64,000 nucleotides of DNA from Marseilla massiliensis (GCF_016899955.1 NZ_JACJJL010000014.1:43910-107909); one strand, 5' to 3'; positions 44,597 through 55,031 are shown, counted from the first letter of the stretch. Notes: generated by a model not told the origin, from the sequence alone. Program-made: numbers and translations.

Positions 44597-45475
44597 ATGA
44601 ACTTTTTCAAAGCTTTATTCGGTGGCAGCGAAGAGACACCCGAACAGAAACAACAGGCCGACGAGACCCGCAAGTTTGACATGTTCAAATACGACGGAGT
44701 GAAGGCGGCCAAGATGGGACAGCACGACTATGCAGTGAAATGCTACAAAGAAGCGCTCAAGATACGCGAAGACCTTGAGGTGCGCGACTACCTGGCGCAA
44801 TCGCTCATACGCACCGGCCAGTTGGCCGAAGCCTACGAGCAGCTGGAGACTCTGGCAGCTGCCGAACCAGAAAACACAGCCATATTCATACAGATGGCGC
44901 AGGTGGCGCACATGATGGAAAACTATACGGCCATGGCGCAAGCCTGCGAACGGGCCCTGCTCATTGACAACCAGAACGCCCGGGCCCACTATCTTTACGC
45001 GCAAGCCTGCATCGGGCAGGAAGACATGATAAACGCAATAGCCATGCTTACCAAAGCCATCACGCTGAAAGACGACATGGCCGAGGCCTACCTTCTGCGC
45101 GGACAGACACTGCTGAAAATGGGCGATGCAAGCGGTGCCGACGGCGACTGCACGCGTCTCTTGGCCGACTACGCCACAAATGAAGACGTGCTGATGCTCA
45201 AAGCGAGAATAGAACGGGCCAAGGGCAACGCCGACGCAGCCATCGAGGCCTACGGAAGGGTGATAGACGCCAACCCGTTCTGCATCGACGCCTTCAAGGA
45301 GCGGGGGGCGCTAAGATATGAGAAGGGCGACATGGCTGGCGCCAAGGAAGACGCACAACACGCCATGGAACTGGAACCAAAGGACATGGAAGCCGTCAAC
45401 GGTGAGTATTCTGCCGAAGGCATTGAGCAAAGAACAAGGCAAGCCTACAGAAACATCAACCCGCTCGGACTGTAA
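44597..45475 (+). CDS. Tetratricopeptide-repeat protein
   Basis: 292 residues, no signal peptide. At least six TPR helix pairs from residue 30 on (DYAVKCYKEALKIREDLEVR, AQACERALLIDNQNARAHYL, INAIAMLTKAITLKDDMAEA, DAAIEAYGRVIDANPFCIDA, GAKEDAQHAMELEPKDMEAV). A cytosolic scaffold; partners unknown. Confidence 0.85.
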   Translation: MNFFKALFGGSEETPEQKQQADETRKFDMFKYDGVKAAKMGQHDYAVKCYKEALKIREDLEVRDYLAQSLIRTGQLAEAYEQLETLAAAEPENTAIFIQMAQVAHMMENYTAMAQACERALLIDNQNARAHYLYAQACIGQEDMINAIAMLTKAITLKDDMAEAYLLRGQTLLKMGDASGADGDCTRLLADYATNEDVLMLKARIERAKGNADAAIEAYGRVIDANPFCIDAFKERGALRYEKGDMAGAKEDAQHAMELEPKDMEAVNGEYSAEGIEQRTRQAYRNINPLGL

Positions 45476-45602
45476 TACGGCCGCGCCGAAAACCGCAATG
45501 CCGCCACCGCCACCACGCCGTGGGCAGCGCCATAGGCTGCCTTTGGCAAAGCATTGCCCGGCGGTTCGTCCGGCTATGACAAGCTGAAAGACGCAACCAA
45601 CT

Positions 45603-45648
45603 GCCGCCTCACCCCTACAGGAACCTTTTGTGTATGGGGTGAGGCGGC
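45603..45648 (+). other. Strong hairpin downstream of the TPR gene
   Basis: Perfect 13-bp arms GCCGCCTCACCCC (45603-45615) and GGGGTGAGGCGGC (45636-45648), 20-base loop. No T run follows, so it is a 3' stabiliser or factor-dependent stop rather than a clear intrinsic terminator. Confidence 0.55.
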
Positions 45649-45739
45649 TTCATGTATAGCAAAAAACATACGGCAACGTGGCTTGGGAGGGCTGGCAGGG
45701 AAATGCCAAGGCTGTTTTTCCACGCCACCGAACGGACAA

Positions 45740-45779
45740 AACAAAACGGCGGCACCCGGATTAAAGCCGGATGCCGCCG
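45740..45779 (-). terminator. Terminator of the pectate-lyase-like gene
   Basis: Minus-strand CGGCGGCATCCGG pairs with CCGGGTGCCGCCG (one mismatch) around a 7-base loop, then TTTTGTTTTG. Confidence 0.88.
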
Positions 45780-45804
45780 TACATCAGTCAATGAGGCAAG
45801 GCCG

Positions 45805-48800
45805 TCAGTCGACTACAAACTTCTTGTCGCCAATGATATAAACGCCTTTTGCCAAGCCCTTCAATGTGTCGCCCGCCTTGCGCACGAGCACACCGCCGGT
45901 GGTGTAAACGTTGCTCTTGAGCACGCCGCCATCGGCCTCGAAACTGGCAATGCCGGTGCTGATGAGGTCGGAGTTGCCCACCTCGATGAGGTAGATGTGG
46001 CACCCAGCCGATGTAGACACGAGCACATCGACAAGCTCAGTGCCAAGGTTGAGGGGCACAGTCCACTCAAACGAAGTCTTGCCCTTGGGCTCACAGCTGC
46101 CTATCTCCTCTCCGTCTACAGAGAGCTTTACGCCACGGCCCTCGCTGCTCTTGTGCGACTCTACTTCCATCAGAATCTTCTGTCCGGGCTGAACACCGGG
46201 TATAGTAAACTGTATGTCGCTGCCGTTGAGCCACAGGTATGAGCCTCCCGAGTACGTGCCTATGCTCGTATTGGGATAGTCGATGGCTATGGCCACGGTG
46301 TTGTTGAGGCTGGTCACATTGTTGAAAAGCAGCCCTTCGGTCTCTGGTATTACAACGCCGTTGGCCTTGAGTGCCGCTGGTTCGCTAATCTTGCTGCCAT
46401 ACCAATAGATGGTGTTCGGGGCTTTCAGTCCGTCGGTCTCGGTCGGCCCACCGTCTTTCTCATAGCGGCGCCATCCTGTTTCGGTGCCCTTCTCCGGCCA
46501 AGGCTCCGAGGTATACTGGCTTGCTTCGGCCTCAAGGTTTGTCTGCGTGGCGTCGCTCCATGCTGTGAAATCCCACTTGCGGTACTCCTGTACGTCGGGG
46601 TTCTCCTCGCCGCCCTCGCCCGGATTGGGGTTGGCCTCACCGCCAACAACACGCAGTATGCCTTCGGTATAGAGAGACGACGTGTCCCATGTCTGCCCTT
46701 CGCCGGGCGTTGCCGGCTGTATCTCGGCAAACGTACCGTTCACGCTGAGGTTGCTCGATGTGAACACATGATACTCAGTCTTGTCATACGGAGCCTCATC
46801 GATGACGCCACCGTTTATCTGAAGTATGGCGCCCTCGCCCAGGTTGACCGCCCCTGCGGTATAAATGGTATTGCTCTCGGTCCGGTTTGCCTTCACATTG
46901 ACGATGGCCCCGCCCTCGAGCGTGAGAGCCTTGTCGAGCGTAAGACCAATGTTGCGGTCGACAACAGTGTCGCCGCCCTCTATTATGGCCCCCTCTTTCA
47001 GTGTGACAGCACCGCCCACCGTGCCTTCGCCGGCAAGCGTGGCATCGGCGTTGACGGTGTAATTGCCAGTGCCGGAGTTCTTGCCGTTGACCACGAGCGA
47101 ACCTCCGTTGACCGTCGTCGTGCCCTTGTACACATTGTTGCCATTGAGGCGCCAGATGCCAGAACCTTCCTTGACGATAGACGTGTTGGCGTCTTTGTTG
47201 GCCGAGGTCTTGTTGTCAATCACACCATTGAAGGTCTCGTCGGAGTTGGCACCGCCCACATGCCATATCATCTTGGCGTTGGTGGTGTTCTTCGACGAAG
47301 CGCTCAGATATGTGCCCTTGTCGCCGCTGAGTCCGCCAATATACTGTTCGTCGTTGGTATTCCAGCAAACCACGCGCGCATTGCCCTTGAGGTAGACCCT
47401 CGTGTTGGGCATTCCCTTGAACCCTTTCTGGAACATCAGCTGGCTGCCGTCTTTCTCGGTGCCCACTCCGTTGGCCACAAGCGTGCCGTAGAACTTTGTC
47501 CAGTCGCCCTCAAGATACTCACGAACGTAAGGTATTCTGTATTCGAGAGTGCCGGTACCGGTAACATCGTTCTTGAGCGTTGCGTTCTTGTTGATGGCGA
47601 AAGTGGAGTATGTGCCCTCCTTGACCTCTATCGGGAACCAGTAAGTAAGGTTGAGCCCGTTGCCGTTTTCAACCTTGAAGTTGCCGCCGGCCATCACAAG
47701 CGACTGCATGGCATCGGCCTCGTCGAGATACACGGCCTTGTCTGCCAATTGCTTGACATAGGTGAGATTGAGCGTGCCGCCGTCTTTGAGCACAGTGTTT
47801 CCGTTGTATTTGAAGAAGTCGGGCGATGCCGGTTCAACCGTGCCATTGCCGCTGATGGTGAGGTTTGCGTCGCCTTCAATGCTGCCGGACATGCCCACCG
47901 TAGATTCATTCTCAATGTTGAACTCTGTGTCTTTGTATATCATGGCGCTGCGGTTGGTGCTGGTCGACGGCCCGGTATAGTTCCACACGCCGCCGTCCCA
48001 TATCCAGTTCTGGGCGAATTCGTACGATGCTCCGATGGCACTCTTCTCTCCTCCGTCCTTCAGGGTGTTGAAAGAAAACACCCCGTTGTGCAGCACTGTC
48101 TGGCCGGTGTAGCCGTTGAGCGTCTCGACGGTGAGCTTGCCGGCCCACGTCTTGTTGAGCGATGCCGTGCCGTCGAGCGAGCCTTCGCCTGTGATAGTCA
48201 CATCGGCATCGGTGCGCACTACCACGGCCTCCTTCTCGACAGAGCCTTCAAGTGTGACCACAGAGTCTTCGGCGGGGGCTATGAGCCAGTTGTTCTCGTC
48301 GCCGACAAAGGTCTCGCAGTCGACCATCTCGACAGGCTCTGGCTTTGTCTTTGCCTCAAGCTCGGCGTAATCGGAACGCTGGTCGCCCTTGAAGGCGCAC
48401 AAGCGGAACTGATATGACGTCCCGGCGGTGAGCCCATCGACAGCAAACGTCTCTGTTTCGGCTGCCACACGGGCTATCTCCTTCCACGATTCGCCATCCT
48501 TCTGCTCAACGATGAAGCCATCTTCGCCTTCGGTATAGTCAGACCAACCGATGGTGATGCCCGTTGAAGACGACTCTGTCGCGGACACCATCACAGGCGT
48601 ACGGAGGAATAACGGACGGTTGTCCTTGGTCAGACTGTTCACGTAGTTCTCAATGTTGGCGTATCCGTTGGCCGCAATCTCCATGGCGTCGTCCATCGAC
48701 GGGTCTGTGCCGTTGGCCTGCTCCCAGTCGTCGGGCATGCCATCGCCGTCGGTATCAACCGGCTTGTCAAACTCCTTGAGAGTCCAAGACGACGGAACCC

Positions 48801-49905
48801 CGAACGGCAACTGCTCTTCGGTAGAAATCAAAGCGCCCTCCGTTCCGAACGACTTGACCTGGTGAACCATATAGAAGTCTACCATGTCGCGGTATGGAAG
48901 CGTTGCACCGACATCGGGCAGCAGCTTGTCTACAAGCTCGTTGGCAGTCCAAGTGTCGAGCTCTGGGTAAGCAAACGGCTCTTCCTCAAACGTCGGTCCG
49001 CCTGTATACTCGTCGCGCGGAATCTCATACGGGTCGTAAACGCCGTTGCGGTTGCGGTCCTGCCAGTTGTCGGTGGCATAGATATGGAAGTCTGAGTTGC
49101 CGCTGGTGATGGCGTTGCCCCCACCCGACGGGCCGTTGATGAACAGGTTGTTGGTGACGTTGACATACGACTGGCCCTGCGAGTCGCCTCCCATGAGGTA
49201 GCAACCGTTAGACCAGTTGTATACAATATTGTTGACATACTGCTGTATTCCCTTCACTTTGTTGTTCCGGGTTGAGTTGTCGCAATACAGATTACGGTAG
49301 AGTGTGATGTTGTCGGCCTGCATAAGTCCGCCTGCCGAGTGCTGCAGCAGACCCTGGCCCATGATGCAATTCGATATGGTTATGTCCTTCGGGTCGGTTC
49401 CTTTGCCGTCGGGATTGATGGAGAACGTCTCGTCCAATCCCCACGAAAACGAACAATGGTCGAATATCATGTTTGTTCCGTTGGCTATGCCGGCGCAGTC
49501 TTTCCCGGAGTCGCCGCCGCTGCCCATGCGGAATCTCACGTATCGCACGATGATGTTGCTGGCCCCCGAAAACGACACTCCGTTGCCATAGACGGTTATT
49601 CCCTCGCCCGGAGCAGTCTGTCCGGCCACGTAGAGATTGTTTTTGAAAACCAGACGGCTGTCAATGTTGATAACTCCCGACACGTCGAAAACGATGATTC
49701 GGTTTGGCTTGCTGATGGCATCGCGCAGCGAACCCGTGCCACTGTCGTTGAGGTTTGTAACATGGTAAACCTCGCCCGCGCGCCCTCCGGTGGCAAAACG
49801 CCCCCAGCCCTGGGCACCAGGAAAGGCCAACTGCTGAGCACTGACACTAAGGCTGCTGCCAGTAAGCAACAAGCCCAGTAACAGGTTAGTTGTCTTTGTG
49901 TTCAT
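45805..49905 (-). CDS. Secreted pectate-lyase-like protein with beta-strand repeats and type IX signal
   Basis: 1366 residues. Signal peptide MNTKTTNLLLGLLLTGSSLS; a right-handed parallel beta-helix resembling PL1 pectate lyases (AFPGAQGWGRFATGGRAGEV, VFDVSGVINIDSRLVF, NIIVRYVRFRMG, MIFDHCSFSWGLDE, NCIMGQGL), residues 25-330; a DGDGMPDDWE calcium-type linker; fibronectin III-like region (ITIGWSDYTEGEDGFIVEQ); about 600 residues of passenger-like beta-strand repeats (YKGTTTVNGGSLVVNGKNSG); a C-terminal carbohydrate-binding-like region and a sorting tail (NVYTTGGVLVRKA, GLAKGVYIIG). Likely surface pectin-degrading enzyme; catalytic residues not verified. Confidence 0.83.
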   Translation of the reverse strand: MNTKTTNLLLGLLLTGSSLSVSAQQLAFPGAQGWGRFATGGRAGEVYHVTNLNDSGTGSLRDAISKPNRIIVFDVSGVINIDSRLVFKNNLYVAGQTAPGEGITVYGNGVSFSGASNIIVRYVRFRMGSGGDSGKDCAGIANGTNMIFDHCSFSWGLDETFSINPDGKGTDPKDITISNCIMGQGLLQHSAGGLMQADNITLYRNLYCDNSTRNNKVKGIQQYVNNIVYNWSNGCYLMGGDSQGQSYVNVTNNLFINGPSGGGNAITSGNSDFHIYATDNWQDRNRNGVYDPYEIPRDEYTGGPTFEEEPFAYPELDTWTANELVDKLLPDVGATLPYRDMVDFYMVHQVKSFGTEGALISTEEQLPFGVPSSWTLKEFDKPVDTDGDGMPDDWEQANGTDPSMDDAMEIAANGYANIENYVNSLTKDNRPLFLRTPVMVSATESSSTGITIGWSDYTEGEDGFIVEQKDGESWKEIARVAAETETFAVDGLTAGTSYQFRLCAFKGDQRSDYAELEAKTKPEPVEMVDCETFVGDENNWLIAPAEDSVVTLEGSVEKEAVVVRTDADVTITGEGSLDGTASLNKTWAGKLTVETLNGYTGQTVLHNGVFSFNTLKDGGEKSAIGASYEFAQNWIWDGGVWNYTGPSTSTNRSAMIYKDTEFNIENESTVGMSGSIEGDANLTISGNGTVEPASPDFFKYNGNTVLKDGGTLNLTYVKQLADKAVYLDEADAMQSLVMAGGNFKVENGNGLNLTYWFPIEVKEGTYSTFAINKNATLKNDVTGTGTLEYRIPYVREYLEGDWTKFYGTLVANGVGTEKDGSQLMFQKGFKGMPNTRVYLKGNARVVCWNTNDEQYIGGLSGDKGTYLSASSKNTTNAKMIWHVGGANSDETFNGVIDNKTSANKDANTSIVKEGSGIWRLNGNNVYKGTTTVNGGSLVVNGKNSGTGNYTVNADATLAGEGTVGGAVTLKEGAIIEGGDTVVDRNIGLTLDKALTLEGGAIVNVKANRTESNTIYTAGAVNLGEGAILQINGGVIDEAPYDKTEYHVFTSSNLSVNGTFAEIQPATPGEGQTWDTSSLYTEGILRVVGGEANPNPGEGGEENPDVQEYRKWDFTAWSDATQTNLEAEASQYTSEPWPEKGTETGWRRYEKDGGPTETDGLKAPNTIYWYGSKISEPAALKANGVVIPETEGLLFNNVTSLNNTVAIAIDYPNTSIGTYSGGSYLWLNGSDIQFTIPGVQPGQKILMEVESHKSSEGRGVKLSVDGEEIGSCEPKGKTSFEWTVPLNLGTELVDVLVSTSAGCHIYLIEVGNSDLISTGIASFEADGGVLKSNVYTTGGVLVRKAGDTLKGLAKGVYIIGDKKFVVD

Positions 49906-49940
49906 GAATAATATAGTTTTAAGCGAATTGATAATTGTGA

Positions 49941-49948
49941 CAAAGGTA
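49941..49948 (-). promoter_or_regulatory. Promoter of the pectate-lyase-like gene
   Basis: TACCTTTG on the minus strand, 35 bases before the ATG. Confidence 0.65.
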
Positions 49949-50432
49949 ATGAAAAACCACGGGCCGTGAAACACCAGCATCAAAATTCAATGAAAAAAAA
50001 GCATAAAACTAAGCATGCAAACAGCACCCGGCCGGGCCGTAAAAACGGCATTGAAAAGCCATGCGGCCACAAATCCGACCTCACGGCATGGCGCTTCACG
50101 AGTGGCATGGCAAGCAAACGCTGGAAACAATGGTGACATAGCGGCGCACAAGGCAACAATACGGCCTCGACACGGGTATGTCAAGCTGTACAACCCAACA
50201 AGTTGGCAACGTCTTACAGCCGGATGCTGATAGGCCAAACACCCATCAAGCCAACATCATGCTGCCCAAGAGTGAAGGCGGAAAAAGCTTCAATGCCGTT
50301 TGCCCGACATCATCAGGCAACAAGGGCGTGGGCAAACAGCCGGGATAAACACCCCGCCCCATCGCCTGCCGGCAACAAACGGCGGGCAGGCGACGAGGGG
50401 GGCACACATCTGAAAGCTAACAGCGGTGGGCT
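49949..50432. other. Gene-free stretch before pyrD end
   Basis: About 480 bases with no credible gene. No 4 x 22 bp element is recognisable, although short fragments near 50030 (gggccgtaaaaacggc) recall its core. No clear terminator for pyrD. Confidence 0.45.
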
Positions 50433-51344
50433 TCAGTGGCAGGCGGCACCGATGATTTCTGCCACCGACCTGCACCCGTGGGCATCAAGCCAGCTGTCGA
50501 TGCCGTCGCGCACCTTGATTGTCACTGTAGGATCGATGAAATTGGCCGTGCCAATCTGCACCGCCGTTGCCCCGGCCATGATGAACTCTATGGCGTCGGC
50601 AGCTGTCATTATGCCCCCGAGGCCGATGACCGGGATGCCCACCGCACGGGCCACCTGCCACACCATGCGCACGGCAACTGGCTTGACCGCCGGGCCGCTG
50701 AGGCCGCCGGTGCCTATGCTAAGGCGCGAGCATCGCCGCTCAATGTCGATGGACATGCCCATGAGCGTGTTGATAAGCGACACACTGTCGGCTCCCTCGG
50801 CCTCGCAGGCACGGGCAATGTCGGCCACGTCGGTGACGTTGGGCGACAGCTTGACGATGAGCGTCTTCGAATAACGGCGGCGCACCGCACGCACCACACT
50901 GGCTGCACCGGCGCACGTAACGCCGAAAGCCATTCCGCCATCATGCACATTGGGGCACGAGATGTTGAGCTCTATGGCCGGGATGCGGTCGAGGGCGTCG
51001 ATGCGCGAGGCGCACTCGGCATAGTCGTCGGGCGACGAGCCGCTGACGTTGACAATCATATTGGTGTCTATATCCTTTATTTGCGGATATATATGCTCAC
51101 AGAAATAATCGACGCCTTTGTTCTGCAGACCCACGCAATTGAGCATTCCCGAAGCCGTCTCGGCCATGCGCGGATAGTCATTTCCCTCGCGAGGCCTTAG
51201 CGTGGTTCCCTTTACAATGATGCCCCCGAGGCCGTCGAGCGGAATGAAGTCGGCAAACTCGATGCCGTATCCGAACGTGCCCGAAGCGGTCATCACGGGG
51301 TTTTTCAACTCTAAGTTGTTTATCTTGACTTTCAGTTCAGCCAT
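50433..51344 (-). CDS. pyrD: Dihydroorotate dehydrogenase B, catalytic subunit
   Basis: 303 residues. FMN enzyme oxidising dihydroorotate to orotate. Class 1B markers: [40 protein letters not shown] with the active-site cysteine, [21 protein letters not shown]. It overlaps pyrK by 13 bases and needs that subunit to pass electrons to NAD+. Confidence 0.95.
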   Translation of the reverse strand: MAELKVKINNLELKNPVMTASGTFGYGIEFADFIPLDGLGGIIVKGTTLRPREGNDYPRMAETASGMLNCVGLQNKGVDYFCEHIYPQIKDIDTNMIVNVSGSSPDDYAECASRIDALDRIPAIELNISCPNVHDGGMAFGVTCAGAASVVRAVRRRYSKTLIVKLSPNVTDVADIARACEAEGADSVSLINTLMGMSIDIERRCSRLSIGTGGLSGPAVKPVAVRMVWQVARAVGIPVIGLGGIMTAADAIEFIMAGATAVQIGTANFIDPTVTIKVRDGIDSWLDAHGCRSVAEIIGAACH

Positions 51345-52108
51345 AACAGTTTATTGATATTAAACACCGGACCTTCCTTGCACACACACAAATTGCCCTC
51401 GGTGGTCTTCTCTACGCAACAAAGACAAGCGCCGACGCCACACGCCATCATGTTTTCAAGCGAGGCTTCGCAGTCGATGCCCGCCGCCGCGGCATAGCGG
51501 GCCACTGCCACCATCATTGGTTTCGGCCCGCAGGTCTGTATGCGGTCGAAATGCTCTGACTGCAAAACAGAATGGTTGGTGACAAAGCCCCGCTCGCCCG
51601 CCGAGCCATCCTCGGTGGTGACAAACACGCGGCCGTAACGCCGGAAATGGTCGAGCAGCAAGAGGTCGGCCGACCGGCGGGCACCCAACAAGAAGGTGGG
51701 CTCGCAACCGCAACGGCGCATCTCGGCACCCATATAGAGCAAAGGGGCGACACCGACACCGCCGCCGACAAGCAACACCCGCTCTGACGCCGACGATGGC
51801 ATGGTAAACCCGTTGCCCAACGGCAGCAGGCAATTGAGGCGGCTGCCCACAGCCAGCGAGGCCATGGCGCGCGTACCGTCGCCTATGGCTGCCACAAGCA
51901 GCCATAGCTCGTTGCGGCTGCGGTCGACGAAACTGATGGAGATAGGACGCCGAAGAAACGTCGTTGGCGAATTGTCAACGCGGACTTCGACAAACTGGCC
52001 GGGCAACATGTCCGGCAACGGCTTGTCGTCGGCAAGCCGTATGAGCACATACTTCTCATTAATCCTTTCTACGGCGCTAACCGTAAGGTCAAGAACGTAC
52101 TTCTTCAT
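51332..52108 (-). CDS. pyrK: Dihydroorotate dehydrogenase B, electron-transfer subunit
   Basis: 258 residues. Ferredoxin-reductase-like FAD ([10 protein letters not shown]) and NAD ([16 protein letters not shown]) domains followed by the 2Fe-2S site [17 protein letters not shown] ending in LCVC. First gene of pyrK-pyrD; leader of about 190 nt. Confidence 0.94.
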   Translation of the reverse strand: MKKYVLDLTVSAVERINEKYVLIRLADDKPLPDMLPGQFVEVRVDNSPTTFLRRPISISFVDRSRNELWLLVAAIGDGTRAMASLAVGSRLNCLLPLGNGFTMPSSASERVLLVGGGVGVAPLLYMGAEMRRCGCEPTFLLGARRSADLLLLDHFRRYGRVFVTTEDGSAGERGFVTNHSVLQSEHFDRIQTCGPKPMMVAVARYAAAAGIDCEASLENMMACGVGACLCCVEKTTEGNLCVCKEGPVFNINKLLWLN

Positions 52109-52119
52109 GTCTGTCTTTA

Positions 52120-52300
52120 CGGGCAGAGACTATTAATCCCCTGCCATGGTTACACTTACGGAGCTTGTCTGCCGCCCCTGCCTGGAAGCGGGGGCAAAGC
52201 GGAACAATTAATAGACCCCTAACATAACTGAATGCAGTTGCGCACAACCACACTCTGAAACAGCCACGCCACAGCCATCGGGATGAGCCAAGCTGTTATC
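52120..52300 (-). promoter_or_regulatory. Structured leader of pyrKD, unassigned
   Basis: The transcript between promoter and pyrK can form a GCCCC/GGGGC hairpin, flanked by CTATTAAT and ATTAATAG, which can pair over 8 bp and close it, and a GGCAG/CTGCC hairpin just before the start codon. It matches no riboswitch I know. Could be a pyrimidine-responsive leader; weak evidence. Confidence 0.35.
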
Positions 52301-52306
52301 GCATTG

Positions 52307-52314
52307 CAAAGATA
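52307..52314 (-). promoter_or_regulatory. Promoter of pyrKD
   Basis: TATCTTTG on the minus strand, about 200 bases before the pyrK ATG. Confidence 0.65.
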
Positions 52315-52537
52315 CAACTTTTTAAGGACACAAAACCCTAAGACCAACGAAAAAATGAACAATGCGCCCAACGGCAGTGACTACGCCACTACATTTGGCC
52401 AAATGCGACAGCAACCGGCAAGCGCCATTTGCCCGCAAGCAAAGCTCACGGTGCCAAAGGCCGCCGCTCGGGCCATGTACATATGTATAATGTGTATGGC
52501 GTCTGAGCCGGACGCCATGGCAGCAGCATGGCATGTC

Positions 52538-52625
52538 GGACTTGAAACGGGCCGTTTGGCATTGCAATACGGCCCGTTTCAACTTGCAAAACGGCAGATA
52601 TCGCAATGCAAAACGGCCTGTTTTG
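52538..52625. repeat. 4 x 22 bp intergenic element, copy 9
   Basis: Units start at 52538, 52560, 52582 and 52604; unit 4 (TGCAAAACGGCCTGTTTTG) matches the core almost perfectly. Units 1 and 2 form an inverted repeat with 12-bp arms (GAAACGGGCCGT / ACGGCCCGTTTC). Between the divergent pyrK and phosphatase genes. Confidence 0.93.
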
Positions 52626-52910
52626 CAAACCACTGGCTATCAGCCTGTTGACAGTGGCAACCCGTATGGTTGCCTTTAACAAGAGCAACGCTGGCGCAGG
52701 CGCGGGCCCGATGGCAGGCGCCGAGCGCATGGCTGTTTGCAGACATTCATTCCATCGAAACCCGGCCACGCCCCCCTTGCCAAGGGCATGGCGCCAATAT
52801 TGCTTGCCGGGTTAAAGTACCCGGGGCAGCAAAACGGACAATTTAACTTTAAGAGAACCGTATTAAGCAGAATTAATCACAATAAAGTGACAAGGTAGGG
52901 AAAAAATAAC

Positions 52911-52918
52911 TATATTTG
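52911..52918 (+). promoter_or_regulatory. Promoter of the inositol-phosphatase-like gene
   Basis: TATATTTG, about 70 bases before the ATG at 52987. Confidence 0.68.
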
Positions 52919-52986
52919 CAGCAGAGCACTTTTGTTTGATTACATATACGCTGCTGAAACGATAAAACCACAATATTTAAGCAAAC

Positions 52987-53742
52987 ATGGATATACAACA
53001 CATAGCCACCTTGGTCAGAGAGACGAAGGGGATAATAACAAACAGGGAAATGGTTGCCCATGTAAGAGAGAAAGGCGTTGCCGATTACGTCACTCAAGTG
53101 GACATTACAGTACAGGAATTTCTGAAAGACGCGCTATACAAACTTGCCCCAGACATTCAGTTCCTTGGCGAGGAAACGGGCTTGCAGCAGATGAACACCG
53201 ACAGCTACTGGATTCTCGACCCTGTCGATGGCACCACAAACCTGATGCACGACTATCAGCACAGCGTGGTCTCGCTGGCTCTCTGCCAACGAAACGAGAT
53301 TGTGGCAGGCATTATATACGACCCGTTTCACGAAGAACTGTTCTCGGCAGTAAAAGGCGAAGGGAGCTTCTTGAACGGCAAGCCCATTCATGTTTCATCC
53401 GCACAAAAGCTCTCGGAAACCATCATTGGCGTAGGCACAGCAAAACGTGAACAGGCAAAAGACAACTTCGCAAGGTTTCTAAGGGTATATGAAAACTCGC
53501 AGGACATCAGAAGGATTGGCTCTGCCGCCCTGGAACTGGCATACACCGCATGTGGCCGGCAAGGCGGATATTTCGAGGCATACCTGAATCCTTGGGATTA
53601 TGCGGCGGGGATGCTGATTGTACTGGAAGCCGGAGGCACCGTGTCTGATTGGCGTGGCAAAAACCTTGACCCGGCGCAAGGAAGCCAAGTGGCCGGCACA
53701 AACGGAAATGTGCACGACGAGTTGCTGAGGCTGTTGGCATGA
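52987..53742 (+). CDS. Inositol monophosphatase-family enzyme
   Basis: 251 residues. Mg-dependent phosphatase fold with the metal sites FLGEETG (Glu), ILDPVDGTTNLMHD (Asp pair) and NPWDYAAGMLIVLEAGG (Asp). The substrate (inositol phosphate, fructose-1,6-bisphosphate or PAP) cannot be told from these motifs. Monocistronic. Confidence 0.88.
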   Translation: MDIQHIATLVRETKGIITNREMVAHVREKGVADYVTQVDITVQEFLKDALYKLAPDIQFLGEETGLQQMNTDSYWILDPVDGTTNLMHDYQHSVVSLALCQRNEIVAGIIYDPFHEELFSAVKGEGSFLNGKPIHVSSAQKLSETIIGVGTAKREQAKDNFARFLRVYENSQDIRRIGSAALELAYTACGRQGGYFEAYLNPWDYAAGMLIVLEAGGTVSDWRGKNLDPAQGSQVAGTNGNVHDELLRLLA

Positions 53743-54323
53743 AACTGCCAAGGCAACAGGCTCGCTTTCTGGCCACGGCAACGCCCTGCAATGTGTTCCA
53801 AGAGGCTGCGGGCGAGAGTTGGCGGCCGCGCTTTTGGCATGGCATGCCGATGGTGGCAACTACCTACCGACGCCCCGCTGCATGACAGCCTACAGAGGGG
53901 CACCACCGGGAAGCGGCATGATGCGGGAATGCCGGCGGCCCCGATGGCTTGCCATACTGGACAAGGCCGCGCGCCGTGGCAATGGCCTTGCAACGGCGCA
54001 GATACGGAAATGATTTGGCAGCCGCACTCACCGGCAGCGACGGATGCGGCTGCCACAACCAATGATGCGTGGCAGCGCCAATAACATGTAAGCCTGCCTT
54101 TCCTGCCATCATTTACTTTTCCTGCACAAACCGGCCTTTTGCAGCCAAAGCGACTCCATGATGCTGACACGCAGATAGGCAGTAGCCTTTGCCTGAGGCG
54201 TAGCGGGCAAAGCCGAGACAATGCGGCCAACAACATGCCGGCAACAAGACGCAAGCATTTGGAAAGCCGCGAACGGCAACCAAGCCACATCCCCGGCGGC
54301 CGGATGGCCGCTTGCGCTTGGAT
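53743..54323. other. Gene-free stretch between phosphatase and RibD-like genes
   Basis: No gene or 4 x 22 bp element. It contains one perfect inverted repeat, GGCAGCCGCA (54017-54026) and TGCGGCTGCC (54045-54054), with an 18-base loop and no T run, in a convergent gap; possibly a transcript-end hairpin. Confidence 0.5.
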
Positions 54324-55031
54324 TCACTTATGGAATTTATACCGCAACCAGACCACCCCGTCATTCAACGTTTCAGCCGACAGCAGTTCGAGGCTTTGCC
54401 CCCGCGCAGGCATCGTGTCTGCCCCCATATACTCGAAGACGGATGGCGACAGAGCCCAACCGTCGATGCCCGGATATACCACAAGGCTCAGTTCGTCTAT
54501 CAGCCCGAATTGCAGAAACGCCCCATCGATGATGCCCCCGCCTTGCAACGACAGGCATTTCACCCCGAACACTTCGGCGAGTTCACGCATGGCCAGAGGC
54601 AAATCGCCACCGTCAGGGCCTGCAAACAGATACGAGACATTGCGCCGCCTGAGGTGCTCCAGATAAACAGCAGGGGCCGTCTCGGGCAAGATGGCCACGA
54701 TGTTGTCGCCCCTCACGTCTGAAGAGTCATACATGATGTCGGCCTCGGGGTCGGCCACGACAAACAGACGGCCAGACAATCGGCGAGCAACGTATGCCTC
54801 GGGCCGTGGCGACGGGTCGGTAACAGCAGCGTGGAACTTCCTTGGGAAGAAGCCTTCCGTCAGTGTGTTCTTTCCAAACATCCAGGCATCGGTGCCCAGA
54901 TTGCGGCCTATGGCGGCATAAACGCCAAGGAGCTCGCCTTTAGGTTTGCCGTCGAAGGGAAGCGTCCAGCGGTCGGTCAGCAGCCGACCGTCAACAGACG
55001 ACATTATATGGCAGATTACTTTGGGATGCAT
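54324..55031 (-). CDS. RibD C-terminal-domain reductase (dihydrofolate-reductase fold)
   Basis: 235 residues. Stand-alone version of the NADPH-dependent reductase domain of RibD (VICHIMSSVDGRLLTDRW, DAWMFGKNTLTEG, LSLQGGGIIDGAFLQFGLID, ELSLVVYPGIDG). No deaminase domain, so true riboflavin synthesis is doubtful; such proteins reduce varied small molecules. It follows an aldo/keto reductase at 94 bases and may share its transcript. Confidence 0.82.
   Translation of the reverse strand: MHPKVICHIMSSVDGRLLTDRWTLPFDGKPKGELLGVYAAIGRNLGTDAWMFGKNTLTEGFFPRKFHAAVTDPSPRPEAYVARRLSGRLFVVADPEADIMYDSSDVRGDNIVAILPETAPAVYLEHLRRRNVSYLFAGPDGGDLPLAMRELAEVFGVKCLSLQGGGIIDGAFLQFGLIDELSLVVYPGIDGWALSPSVFEYMGADTMPARGQSLELLSAETLNDGVVWLRYKFHK

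Noticed and set aside
52109..52300. tRNA or known riboswitch in the pyrK leader
   Set aside because: No T-loop GTTCRANNC or anticodon arm, and no thiamine, purine or preQ1 motifs were seen. No tRNA or rRNA was recognised anywhere in the window.
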